DNA of 64,000 bases from an uncultured Treponema sp. (lineage in GTDB: Bacteria > Spirochaetota > Spirochaetia > Treponematales > Treponemataceae). The notes under the pieces are model-generated. The model made no database searches. It had not been told where the DNA came from and saw nothing but the letters and a program-made list of their open reading frames with translations. Positions 17,326-25,475 of this stretch are shown in pieces (positions within the stretch are counted from its first letter, which is position 1; every line of letters begins with the position of its first letter). The stretch lies in assembly GCF_934725225.1 (NCBI RefSeq), contig NZ_CAKVAM010000002.1, forward strand, positions 369,881-433,880. Direction: 5' to 3'. The translations under genes and the position numbers were made by a program.

Positions 17326-18749
17326 TAGATACTTCTGATGTTATTGATGCACATGACAAAGAACTCATAGAAGATGTCATAAGGTTGTATAAGACTGGCT
17401 TTTGTCGAGCTTCTTATCTTATGGCTTGGCTTTGTTGTGTTGAATCATTTAGAACAAAATTTAAAACAATGGCAGAAAAAGGTGATGATAAAACAATTTG
17501 GGAGCGAATAAAATTTATAGAAAATTCTCACAAATCTGCGGATTTGGATATTGTTCAAGAAGCTTACAAAGCAGATTTTATTAACGAAGTCGAAAAGCAA
17601 AAACTTGAATACTTTTACAAAATACGATGTATTTATGGGCATCCTTATGAACAGTCCCCTAATGCAATAGATTGTGAGCATATTATTCAATCTGTAATAG
17701 ATATTTCTCTTTCTAAAAAATTACTGCTTGGAAAAACAAGCATTGACTCTATTTTTACAAAATTAAAAGAACAGGAATCTTTTTTAAATAAAGACGAAGA
17801 AAAGATAAAAGAATATTTTGAAAATCTTGTAGAACGCATTGAAAAATATCAATATCCATATTTATTGCAGATTTTAACAGATTTTTACGAAACTGTAGAA
17901 AAAGAATGTGAAGATAGTTTTTCATATGTCAGGATTAGAATATTTATAGATGTGCTGATTGGAAAAATCGGGATTCAGCAAGTATTGCAGACCATAAAAC
18001 AACAGGAAGATTTTATTTATAAGACCAAAAATACTGCCCTTATTATTTTTGCTAGAAAAGATGTATTTGAACACCTCGATGACCATATAAAAACAATAGT
18101 CTTTAACGAATTAAAGGCAAATAAAGATTCTTTAAAATTAGCAGTGCTAATGAATGAATATGTTTTGTCAGAAAGTCAAGCAGAGGAGATTAAAAATCTT
18201 ATAAATAATGAGAAACTTGATTTGCAATATTTTGATGCAAAATTTGTTATACATAAATTAACAGAAAAATTGGAATCTTTAGATTTTAACAAGCAGAATC
18301 CTGCTATATATACTTTACAATCACCTCATGTTAGGGGAACGCTAAAAGCATGTGAGGAAGAAGATTTAATAATTCTTGGAAGAAATATATTACAGTCTGC
18401 AAATCACAAGAATTCTTGTTATTCTGCGTCTGCTTATGATTTACTTTGTAATGCAGAAAAATTGCAGAGTAAATATCCTTCTGAAGTTGTAAAAGGTATT
18501 GTTGCAGAATGTTTTACCAATGAAAAGAAAAAAATAATTAGATCAAAAATCAATCAGATAAAGGAAGTAGAAGAAATAGTAAAACTGTATAATCACAAAA
18601 AGCAAAAAGCGATAATTGATTATACGGAAAGATTGATAGATTCTTTTACTTTTGGCGAATATTATGATTCTGACTGGTCAAAAATAGACGAAGATTCAAT
18701 ATTCTATCCTCTTGTTACAAAAATAAAGGAGAAATCAAAAAATGAATAA
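17322..18749 (+). CDS. HEPN-like domain protein, possible RNase-type defence protein
   Basis: 475 residues, helical and charged throughout, no membrane segment. The N-terminal ~130 residues contain 'YFYKIRCIYGHPYE', with R102-x4-H107 matching the RX4-6H motif of HEPN ribonucleases, and the helices around it fit a HEPN fold. The remaining ~340 residues are alpha-helical and match nothing I know. The start overlaps the acyltransferase stop (4 bases) and the end overlaps the next gene (8 bases), so it is embedded in the operon. Codon use is AT-rich. A role in abortive defence is inference from the motif only. Confidence 0.6.
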   Translation: MIDTSDVIDAHDKELIEDVIRLYKTGFCRASYLMAWLCCVESFRTKFKTMAEKGDDKTIWERIKFIENSHKSADLDIVQEAYKADFINEVEKQKLEYFYKIRCIYGHPYEQSPNAIDCEHIIQSVIDISLSKKLLLGKTSIDSIFTKLKEQESFLNKDEEKIKEYFENLVERIEKYQYPYLLQILTDFYETVEKECEDSFSYVRIRIFIDVLIGKIGIQQVLQTIKQQEDFIYKTKNTALIIFARKDVFEHLDDHIKTIVFNELKANKDSLKLAVLMNEYVLSESQAEEIKNLINNEKLDLQYFDAKFVIHKLTEKLESLDFNKQNPAIYTLQSPHVRGTLKACEEEDLIILGRNILQSANHKNSCYSASAYDLLCNAEKLQSKYPSEVVKGIVAECFTNEKKKIIRSKINQIKEVEEIVKLYNHKKQKAIIDYTERLIDSFTFGEYYDSDWSKIDEDSIFYPLVTKIKEKSKNE

Positions 18750-19986
18750 GAAAAATCTTCCTTTGCCGTTGAAAATTTTGCGGCGCGGCTTTATTACGCT
18801 TTTCAATATTATTGAGCTACCGTTTTATTATCTTTTTGGACTTCTTCCGCGCAGCAAGAATCTTTGGATTTTCTGCTCCTGGTTCGGGCAGCGGTATTCC
18901 GACAACTCGCGTATGTTTTTTGAATATGTGAACAAAAATCATCCTGAAATAAAAACTGTCTGGCTTTCAAAGAACAAGGATGTTGTGAAAAAACTCCGTG
19001 CGGAAGGCAGAAACGCTTTTTCATCTTATTCTGCTGCAGGGCTTTTCTGTTCTTTGCGCGCGTCAAAAATATTTTCAACTACAGGTGGCGAGATGAGCCT
19101 CTTTTTCTGTAGAAACGCCGAGTATTACGCTTTGTGGCACGGTATGCCGCTCAAGAAAATCCTGAATGACGACACGAACTCCGGCGGAGAATCTGCGAAC
19201 TCTGAATTTAGAAGAAAAACTGCGCATATCTTGAGAAAAATTTTTCCGTGGAAAATCTTTCTGGAGCAGAAAAAACTCTTTACAGTTGCAAATTCTGAAT
19301 TCTTTGTGCCGTTCCTGAAAACCGCGTTCAGTCTGCCGGACGAAAAAATCTTGCGCACAGGCTCGCCTCGCTGCGATGCTCTTTTTGCGCATAGAAAAAA
19401 ACCATTGCTCGAAAAAATCTGCGAGCAGTTTCCCGGAAACAGGATAATTCTTTATATGCCCACGTTCAGGACGGCGGAATGGACTGGCGAGGTTTTCAAT
19501 CCTTTTGATGAGAAATACAGCTTTAATCTTGACGATTTTTTGGCGGCGCTGGAGCGTCAGAAAAGTGTGCTTGTGTATAAGCCACACTTTTCTGACTTAC
19601 GCTTTATGCAAACCGTAAGTCAGAAAAGCTCAGCCTCGCGGCTCATCACGGTAAATGATTCTGACTACGACGAGCTTTACAACTTTGTCGGCCAGGTTGA
19701 CATGCTGATGACCGATTACTCAAGCATTTACTTTGACTTTATCGCGACAAAAAAGCCAGTGGTTCTTCTTCCTTTTGATTACGACTTTTACATCAAATAC
19801 GCGCGCGGTCATTACTTCAATTACTTTGAGAACTTGGAAGGAGCAAAGGCAAAAAACTGGCAGGAATTCTACAGAATCCTTGAAGAGGAAAAATATTCGC
19901 CGGTAAGCGAGGAAACGCGGAAAAAGTTCGCGGAATACTTAGACGGAAAGGGATGTGAAAGGCTGTGGAATTGCATGGAAAAATAA
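18742..19986 (+). CDS. CDP-glycerol:poly(glycerophosphate) glycerophosphotransferase-like protein
   Basis: 414 residues with the TagB/TagF family pattern: 'WIFCSWFGQRYSDNSRMFFEYV', 'YYALWHGMPLKKI', 'IILYMPTFR', 'VLVYKPHFSD' and 'VDMLMTDYSSIYFDFIA'. The last motif binds the CDP-polyol. An N-terminal hydrophobic stretch (about 15-37) may anchor it to the membrane. It is GC-richer than the HEPN gene before it and matches tagD in codon use, so these two are probably the original pair. It likely adds glycerol phosphate to the glycan. Confidence 0.85.
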   Translation: MNKKNLPLPLKILRRGFITLFNIIELPFYYLFGLLPRSKNLWIFCSWFGQRYSDNSRMFFEYVNKNHPEIKTVWLSKNKDVVKKLRAEGRNAFSSYSAAGLFCSLRASKIFSTTGGEMSLFFCRNAEYYALWHGMPLKKILNDDTNSGGESANSEFRRKTAHILRKIFPWKIFLEQKKLFTVANSEFFVPFLKTAFSLPDEKILRTGSPRCDALFAHRKKPLLEKICEQFPGNRIILYMPTFRTAEWTGEVFNPFDEKYSFNLDDFLAALERQKSVLVYKPHFSDLRFMQTVSQKSSASRLITVNDSDYDELYNFVGQVDMLMTDYSSIYFDFIATKKPVVLLPFDYDFYIKYARGHYFNYFENLEGAKAKNWQEFYRILEEEKYSPVSEETRKKFAEYLDGKGCERLWNCMEK

Positions 19987-21201
19987 ATGGAACTGATTTT
20001 TTATTTGTTTTCTTTATTTATGTTATTAATTATCTGGACTCTTTTTAAGGATTATCTTCATCCAGCTTTTATTACAGTTGCTGTATGGTTTGTCATTATA
20101 TTTTCATATAACTATTTGATAAGAAAAACTGGTATATGGATTTCTTTGTCTGACGGTTTTTATCTTGTAATAATTACATATATTTTATCATTTTGTATTT
20201 TTTCTGGATTTTTTTCATCAAGAGAATTTTGCATAAGCGCAGTTGAAAAAGTTTCTTTTGGACTTATGCATAAGTTTTTTTTGTATGCATCTATATTATT
20301 TTTATTTATTTCAAATGTTTACTATATAAATCTAATTAGGGATGTTGGGTTCAGTTTATTGAGAGAAGAAACCGAGTTTGGATCTTCTCTTCCAATCTAT
20401 GTAAAACTTTCTTCATATTTTATGCAGCCTGGAATTATAGTTTTTTTTCTTGGAACTACAAATCCTGTAAATCAAAAGAAATACAGAATTTCACTTTTTG
20501 TTCTTGCTGTTATGATTTTAATTTCTTTTTTTACATCAATGAACAAAGGCGGATTTTTTCAGCTTGCTGTTTGCATATTCTATTTCTTAAAAGTAAGCAA
20601 CAAGCTAAACAAAAAAACTTTTCTTGCTTTGCTGCTAGTATTTTTAGGATTCGTTATTACTTTGCAGTTTCTTAGGTCAGGGAATGAAACATCTAAGTCA
20701 AATTTTTTTACAAGATTTTTATATGTTTATTTTTTATCTCCTGCACCGGCTTTTGATGCTGTTGTAACAGGCGGCAAAAATTTACATTCAGAATATTTTG
20801 GCTGTTGGACTCTTTCATTTTTTTACAGATTCTTTAATAAACTTGGTGTTTGCAATGTTCTTCCTAGCACACTTCTAAAAAGTGAAAAATGGATTGGAGT
20901 TCCGTATGCAACAAATGTCTATACAATGCCTGGATATTTTTATATCGATTTTGGGATTATAGGAATCATTATTTGCGCACTTCTGTACGGAAGCATATTT
21001 GGAAAATTGTATTCAGGAATTAAATACAAGAATTCTATTGATAAGAAAATCTTTTACGCCCTTTACCTTTATTGTCTTGTATTTCAGTTTTTTGGAGATT
21101 GGTTCTTAGGATTTTTCAGTGTAACTTTGCAAACTTTATTCTGGCTTTTTGTTCTTACAAAAAAATTCAAAAGCTATGCCTTGAGGTACAGATATGATTG
21201 A
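19987..21201 (+). CDS. O-antigen/oligosaccharide repeat-unit polymerase (Wzy-like)
   Basis: 404 residues with about eleven hydrophobic segments, a large loop between residues ~235 and 320, and 'SMNKGGFFQLAV' and 'GYFYIDFGIIGIIICALLYG' elements typical of oligosaccharide repeat-unit polymerases. Its ATG directly follows the stop of the preceding gene. With the flippase at 14802 it suggests a Wzx/Wzy-dependent pathway. Sequence conservation of Wzy proteins is low, so the call rests mostly on topology and context. Confidence 0.75.
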   Translation: MELIFYLFSLFMLLIIWTLFKDYLHPAFITVAVWFVIIFSYNYLIRKTGIWISLSDGFYLVIITYILSFCIFSGFFSSREFCISAVEKVSFGLMHKFFLYASILFLFISNVYYINLIRDVGFSLLREETEFGSSLPIYVKLSSYFMQPGIIVFFLGTTNPVNQKKYRISLFVLAVMILISFFTSMNKGGFFQLAVCIFYFLKVSNKLNKKTFLALLLVFLGFVITLQFLRSGNETSKSNFFTRFLYVYFLSPAPAFDAVVTGGKNLHSEYFGCWTLSFFYRFFNKLGVCNVLPSTLLKSEKWIGVPYATNVYTMPGYFYIDFGIIGIIICALLYGSIFGKLYSGIKYKNSIDKKIFYALYLYCLVFQFFGDWFLGFFSVTLQTLFWLFVLTKKFKSYALRYRYD

Positions 21202-22114
21202 TATTCTTTTGGCAACATACAATGGAAAAAAGTATATAGATACTCAAATTTCAAGCATTGTGAATCAAACTTATTCAGACTGGAAGCTTTATATTCACGA
21301 TGATGGAAGTTCCGATTCAACACTTGAAAAAGTAAAACTATGGACGCTCCGCGATTCCCGGATTGTTTTTATTGAAGATGGAATAGCTTTTCATAATCCC
21401 GGTATGCATTTTATGCATCTTTTAAAGTTTTCAAAATCTGAATTGATTTGTTTTTGCGATCAAGATGATTTATGGCTGGAATATAAACTCCAGAGAATGT
21501 TTGATTCGTTTGATAGGCAGACAAAAAATCCATGCTTGCTTGTTTCAAATTGTTATTTATGGAATACAGAAAATAAAACTATTTTTCCAAAAATGAATTT
21601 TAATCAGGCATATTCTCTTGAAGAATTTTTATTCTTAAATGGTGGTCTTCAAGGATGCGCAATGATGTTTAATGCAACTTTAAGAAATATTGCTCTTTCT
21701 AAAAATATTAAAAATCTTTATATGCATGATTATCTGATTTCTTTGGTTGCTTTTACATTCGGAAAAGTTAAGTATTTAGACGAGAATTTGTTTTTATATC
21801 GGCAGTATGAAAACAATGTTTCAGTTCATATTGAAATTAACAAAAATCAATACAGAAAGCGAATATTAAAAAATCATAACATTCCTGTTGTTTTTGCTCC
21901 GGCATATAAAAATATTATGTCATTTTATCAAGTCTTTAAAAATGATATGGACGAGTCCAAGAAAAATGTTTTTAAGCGGTATTTGGAATTAAAGGATAAA
22001 AATTCAATAGCACGTTTTTTTAAAGTATTTTTTTCAAAATTTTCATTAGGAAAAAATGGTCATAAAAAACTAGTTCTAAAAATGATGATTAGAAAATTTT
22101 GGAGGGAATCATGA
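21194..22114 (+). CDS. Glycosyltransferase family 2
   Basis: 306 residues with a GT-A fold start 'DILLATYNGKKYIDTQISSIVNQTY', 'IHDDGSSDST' and the metal-binding 'CDQDDLW' motif. The C-terminal part has 'MHDYLISLVAF', common in rhamnosyltransferase-like members. It should add one sugar of the repeat unit in the cytoplasm. It overlaps the polymerase gene by 8 bases and the next glycosyltransferase by 4, so the genes are tightly coupled. Confidence 0.9.
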   Translation: MIDILLATYNGKKYIDTQISSIVNQTYSDWKLYIHDDGSSDSTLEKVKLWTLRDSRIVFIEDGIAFHNPGMHFMHLLKFSKSELICFCDQDDLWLEYKLQRMFDSFDRQTKNPCLLVSNCYLWNTENKTIFPKMNFNQAYSLEEFLFLNGGLQGCAMMFNATLRNIALSKNIKNLYMHDYLISLVAFTFGKVKYLDENLFLYRQYENNVSVHIEINKNQYRKRILKNHNIPVVFAPAYKNIMSFYQVFKNDMDESKKNVFKRYLELKDKNSIARFFKVFFSKFSLGKNGHKKLVLKMMIRKFWRES

Positions 22115-22923
22115 ACAATAAAATAGAAGTCTCTGTGGTTATTCCTGTTTACAATGCAGAAACAACTATCTGCGAATGCGTTGATTCTGTTGTGGATGAA
22201 CTTGTTGCGAACTGTCTGTCTTATGAAGTTATTTTGGTGGATGACGGAAGCACAGACAGCTCTCTTACATTGTGCAGAAAATATTCTGAATCAAATCCAT
22301 GCGTAAAGGTGATTGCACAGAAAAATTCAGGTCCTTCTGTTGCAAGAAACACAGGAATAAAAAATGCGTGCGGTGAATTCATTGCTTTAAATGATGCCGA
22401 TGACAAATGGCTTTCTGGAAAAATGAAGGTACAGATAGAAGAACTGCGTAAAAATACTGAAGTTGATTTAGTTTGTGCAAAATACGGCTCCGGTCGGCGG
22501 GCTGGAAAAAGAACAGAGATAACATATAAAAAAGAGATTTTTCATAATTTTTTCAGCCCGCAGACAAGTGCCTTCCGCTTGTCGGCTCTTGTCTGCGGCG
22601 ATGTTAAGTTTTGTGAAAATAAAAAATATTCCGAAGATATGCGGTTTTTGTTGGATTTTATGCAGTACGGAAAATGTGTGTATCTCCCTTTTTTAGCGAC
22701 AGTTCCTGTTTTTTCTAAATGTGTTTTTGGAGAGGCTGGACTTTCTTCTCATATATGGAAAATGGAAGTTGGAGAACTCAAAAACATCTTGTTTGCAAAA
22801 AAGATTCATAAAATAAACATTTTTGTTATGTTGATTGCGCTGCTGTGGTCATTATTAAAATTTTTTAGAAGAGCCGCAATTTCAGTTTTTATAAAAATCC
22901 GAAAAATTTTTAGGAGAAAATAA
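22111..22923 (+). CDS. Glycosyltransferase family 2
   Basis: 270 residues from ATG 22111, chosen because TTGGAGGG lies 5 bases upstream; an ATG at 22099 in the same frame is before that site. It shows 'VSVVIPVYNAETTICECVDSV', 'ILVDDGSTDSS', 'SGPSVARNTGI' and 'LNDADDKW', a standard GT2 catalytic core. A basic, hydrophobic C-terminus (from ~235) may bind the membrane. The acceptor and sugar cannot be told from sequence. Confidence 0.9.
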   Translation: MNNKIEVSVVIPVYNAETTICECVDSVVDELVANCLSYEVILVDDGSTDSSLTLCRKYSESNPCVKVIAQKNSGPSVARNTGIKNACGEFIALNDADDKWLSGKMKVQIEELRKNTEVDLVCAKYGSGRRAGKRTEITYKKEIFHNFFSPQTSAFRLSALVCGDVKFCENKKYSEDMRFLLDFMQYGKCVYLPFLATVPVFSKCVFGEAGLSSHIWKMEVGELKNILFAKKIHKINIFVMLIALLWSLLKFFRRAAISVFIKIRKIFRRK

Positions 22924-22924
22924 A

Positions 22925-23410
22925 ATGAGTGAAAATACTAAGAAAAAAGTTCTCTTTCTTTCAAACACCGCCAATTTCTCAAAGTTTAATCTGCCTTATA
23001 TGCGCTGGTTCATGGATCAGGGCTGGCAGGTTGACTATGCTTCGGCAGGCGAGGAGAAGGTTAAGGACTGCGACAACCAGTACACAATAAGCATCGCGCG
23101 CTCTCCGTTTTCTTTTAAGAATTTTAAGGCGTACAGGCAGCTTAAAAAGATTTTGGCGGAAAATCATTATGACATTCTGCACTGCCACACACCTATGGGC
23201 GGAGTTCTCGGACGGCTTGCGGCTAAAAAACTCTGGAAGCAGCACAAAATCAAGGTGATTTATACTGCGCACGGATTCCATTTTTACAAAGGCGCGCCAA
23301 TCTTGAACTGGCTTCTGTATTATCCGATGGAAAAATGGCTTTCGCACTGCACGGATGTGATTGTAACAATAAACGAGGAAGACTATGAACGGGCAAAAAA
23401 ATCATTCTGA
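22925..23410 (+). CDS. Glycosyltransferase family 4, N-terminal half
   Basis: 161 residues with the acceptor-side Rossmann domain of a GT4 enzyme: 'KVLFLSNTANFSKFNLPYMRW', 'YDILHCHTPMGGVLGRLA', 'VIYTAHGFHFYKG' and 'DVIVTINEEDYERAKK'. The frame stops just after an A7 tract (23395-23401). Removing one A would continue into the donor-binding half at 23400. AGGAGAAAATAAA precedes the ATG. The enzyme as read here lacks the catalytic donor domain, so either slippage makes a full-length product or the gene is currently OFF. Confidence 0.85.
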   Translation: MSENTKKKVLFLSNTANFSKFNLPYMRWFMDQGWQVDYASAGEEKVKDCDNQYTISIARSPFSFKNFKAYRQLKKILAENHYDILHCHTPMGGVLGRLAAKKLWKQHKIKVIYTAHGFHFYKGAPILNWLLYYPMEKWLSHCTDVIVTINEEDYERAKKSF

Positions 23411-24122
23411 GATTTTCAAGATTGACGGCGTTGGAGTGAACCTTTCAAGATTTCACCCTTGCACTTTTGATGAAAAAAATACGTTGAGGGCGGAACTTGG
23501 ATATTCTGAAAAAGACTTTATCATAACGGTTGTCGCGGAGCTCAACAAAAACAAGAATCAGATTATGCTTGTAAAGTCTGTTCCAGAGCTTGCAAAAATT
23601 ATTCCGAATCTGAAAATTCTCCTGATTGGAAAAGAGACTCTTCCGATTGTGCGCGAATTTGTCCAGAAAGAAAATCTTGAAGAATACGTGAAATTCTTGG
23701 GCTACAGGCGCGATGTCGAAAAGCTCACGATGATGAGCGATGTGGCGTTTTCCGCAAGCCTGCGTGAAGGGCTTCCTGTGAACATAATCGAGGCGATGGC
23801 GTGCGGACTTCCTGTTGTTGTGAGCGACAACCGCGGACATCGCTCACTTATAGAAGACAAGGAAACCGGCTTTATCTTCAGCCCGAAATCCGAAAAAGAA
23901 ATGACAGACGCGATTATCCTTCTATATAAAAATCCTTCGTTGCGAGAGGAAATGGGCAGGCGGAATATTGACGAGGCGAAAAAATATTCAGTTGACATTG
24001 CGGTAAAGATGATGGCAGGAATATACAGTGAAGTCATTTCTGAAAATGTCGGGGGGGGGGATAACTGTAGAGTAGTTTTTCAGTTCACTTTGCCTTCATT
24101 CACAAATATGGAGGCTGCGTGA
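23385..24122 (+). CDS. Glycosyltransferase family 4, C-terminal half 1
   Basis: This frame encodes the donor-binding half of the GT4 enzyme: 'FKIDGVGVNLSRF', 'FIITVVAELNKNKNQ', 'FLGYRRDVEKLTMMSD' and the E-x7-E region 'SLREGLPVNIIEAMACGLPVVVS'. True homology begins about 23400, directly after the A7 tract. With A6 the two halves join into ~398 residues. The C-terminus runs through a G10 tract (24051-24060); the present count reads on to a TGA that overlaps the next frame's start. Other G counts would stop the frame within about 20 bases of the tract. Confidence 0.8.
   Translation: MNGQKNHSEIFKIDGVGVNLSRFHPCTFDEKNTLRAELGYSEKDFIITVVAELNKNKNQIMLVKSVPELAKIIPNLKILLIGKETLPIVREFVQKENLEEYVKFLGYRRDVEKLTMMSDVAFSASLREGLPVNIIEAMACGLPVVVSDNRGHRSLIEDKETGFIFSPKSEKEMTDAIILLYKNPSLREEMGRRNIDEAKKYSVDIAVKMMAGIYSEVISENVGGGDNCRVVFQFTLPSFTNMEAA
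23395..23401 (+). repeat. A7 homopolymer at the glycosyltransferase domain boundary
   Basis: Seven A at the exact junction of the two GT4 domains. A6 restores the frame. The paralogous downstream half starts with an A6 tract (24125-24130) followed by closely similar sequence, which supports A6 as the in-frame form. It is a candidate slippage or recombination point. Confidence 0.75.
24051..24060 (+). repeat. G10 homopolymer, probable contingency tract
   Basis: Ten G near the end of the first C-terminal half. G10 extends the frame to TGA 24120-24122, which overlaps the ATG of the second half (TGATG). G11 stops immediately (TAA) and G9 stops within 12 bases of the tract. The tract could therefore turn translational coupling of the second half on or off. 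Confidence 0.8.
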
Positions 24123-24778
24123 TGAAAAAACATGCTCAGATTTTCATGCTGGACGGAGTTGGAATAAACCTTGAAAAATTCAAGCCGTTTTCTTCTGAAG
24201 AAAAACTCGCGCTCCGCTCAAAATACAAATACGATTCATGCGATTTCATAATCCTTTACATTGCAGAGTTCATTCCGCGAAAAGACCACGAGTTTTTCAT
24301 AAAAAACATTCCAGAGCTAAAAAAGCAGATTCCGAATTTAAAAATCATAATGCCTGGCCGCGGCGTTCAGCTAAAGGAAATGAAAATTCTTGCCGTGAAT
24401 CTTGAGGTTGACGACATCATCTGGTTTCCCGGCTACAGAAAAGACATAAATCTGCTGTGCGCGCTTTCCGACCTTTACGTTACGACAAGCAGGCAGGAGG
24501 GGCTTCCAGTCAGCGTGATTGAGGCGATGGCGAGCGGGCTTCCGGTTGTGGCAAGCAATATCCGAGGCCAGACTGATGCTGTTTTGCCCGGACGAAACGG
24601 AGAACTTTATCAGCTGGACAACAGCGCAGACTTTGTGGAAAAAATCCTGAAACTCTACAAAAATCCCGGGCTTATGGCAGAAATGCGGAAGAATAATATA
24701 GAAGATTCTAGAAAATATTCGGTTGACATCGCAGTGAAGAAGATGGCGGAGATTTACGGGGAATGTGTGAAAGAATAA
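24122..24778 (+). CDS. Glycosyltransferase family 4, orphan C-terminal half 2
   Basis: About 218 residues from ATG 24122 (a GTG at 24119 is an alternative). It encodes only a GT4 donor domain: 'FMLDGVGINLEKF', 'FIILYIAEFIPRKDH', 'FPGYRKDINLLCALSDLY' and 'SRQEGLPVSVIEAMASGLPVVAS'. It is a paralogue of the preceding half and starts at the same point of the fold, with no N-terminal half of its own. It may be a silent cassette that recombines with the first half, a product coupled through the G10 tract, or a remnant of a second enzyme. Confidence 0.75.
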   Translation: MKKHAQIFMLDGVGINLEKFKPFSSEEKLALRSKYKYDSCDFIILYIAEFIPRKDHEFFIKNIPELKKQIPNLKIIMPGRGVQLKEMKILAVNLEVDDIIWFPGYRKDINLLCALSDLYVTTSRQEGLPVSVIEAMASGLPVVASNIRGQTDAVLPGRNGELYQLDNSADFVEKILKLYKNPGLMAEMRKNNIEDSRKYSVDIAVKKMAEIYGECVKE

Positions 24779-25475
24779 AGATTGAGTTTTTAATTTGGCT
24801 ATAAATTTTATCTTGAGTTAGAAATAATTATTTGTGTTTTGATTTGGAATATTTTGTTTTAAATTATAAAAATATTTCTATAGAACTAAATGGAAAATTG
24901 TATAATGACTATTACACTTGAATAAAAGTATGATAACAGTTCTTTATAATTGTCGTTCAATGGCAGCTCAAAAATCAAATAAAAATGATGTTATTGCTAG
25001 AATCATTTTGACTCAGTTAGTAAGAGAATTTTTTAATGACTAAATGATTTGATTCAAAATTTCTCAGACAGGTTTTGTTTTTCCTGTGAACTGGAAGAAA
25101 GTTTTTAAGTATAAAGTTTAGTATTATTTTGTAAATTTTCCTTTCTTTTTATTTTTTAATAAGTATATTGTCAATAGGAAGTTCTGTGTATTTTTAACAG
25201 ATTTTTGAAGGTTTTGTAGATTCAATTTTTATTTTTGATTTTCTGTTGTCCATCGTATATTTAACCTTTAGATTTGAATAACAGTCTTTCTAATTTTTAT
25301 TTTAAAATTAAAAATTACTAATATAAAAATTTTATTATAGAAATGTTTTACAAAAATAATGAAAATTTTGATGTGTTATAAATATAGGGTATATGAAACT
25401 TCAAGATAAAATTCTGTTTTGTGTCGTCAAAAAATTGTGTTATAATTCAGTAGAAAATTATAAATGGAGTTTATT
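24779..25475. other. AT-rich intergenic region, no confident gene
   Basis: About 700 bases of very AT-rich sequence between the polysaccharide operon and the defence island. A 27-codon frame at 24960-25043 on the plus strand (starts M-A-A-Q-K-S) lacks a ribosome site and matches nothing I know; short in-frame stretches after it suggest gene decay. The right end holds the promoter of the STAND gene. No inverted terminal repeats of an IS element were seen. Confidence 0.5.
25419..25446 (+). promoter_or_regulatory. Extended -10 promoter of the HEPN-like/STAND gene
   Basis: TTGTGT (25419-25424), a 16-base spacer and TATAAT (25441-25446) preceded by TGT, giving a TGnTATAAT extended -10. The leader to ATG 25476 is about 23 bases and contains GGAG. 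Confidence 0.6.

Noticed and set aside
23385..23410. Programmed -1 frameshift at A AAA AAA in the glycosyltransferase
   Set aside because: The heptamer is in the right phase, but a -1 shift leads to a wrong frame; restoration needs loss of one A (+1). Mutation or slippage in the tract fits better.
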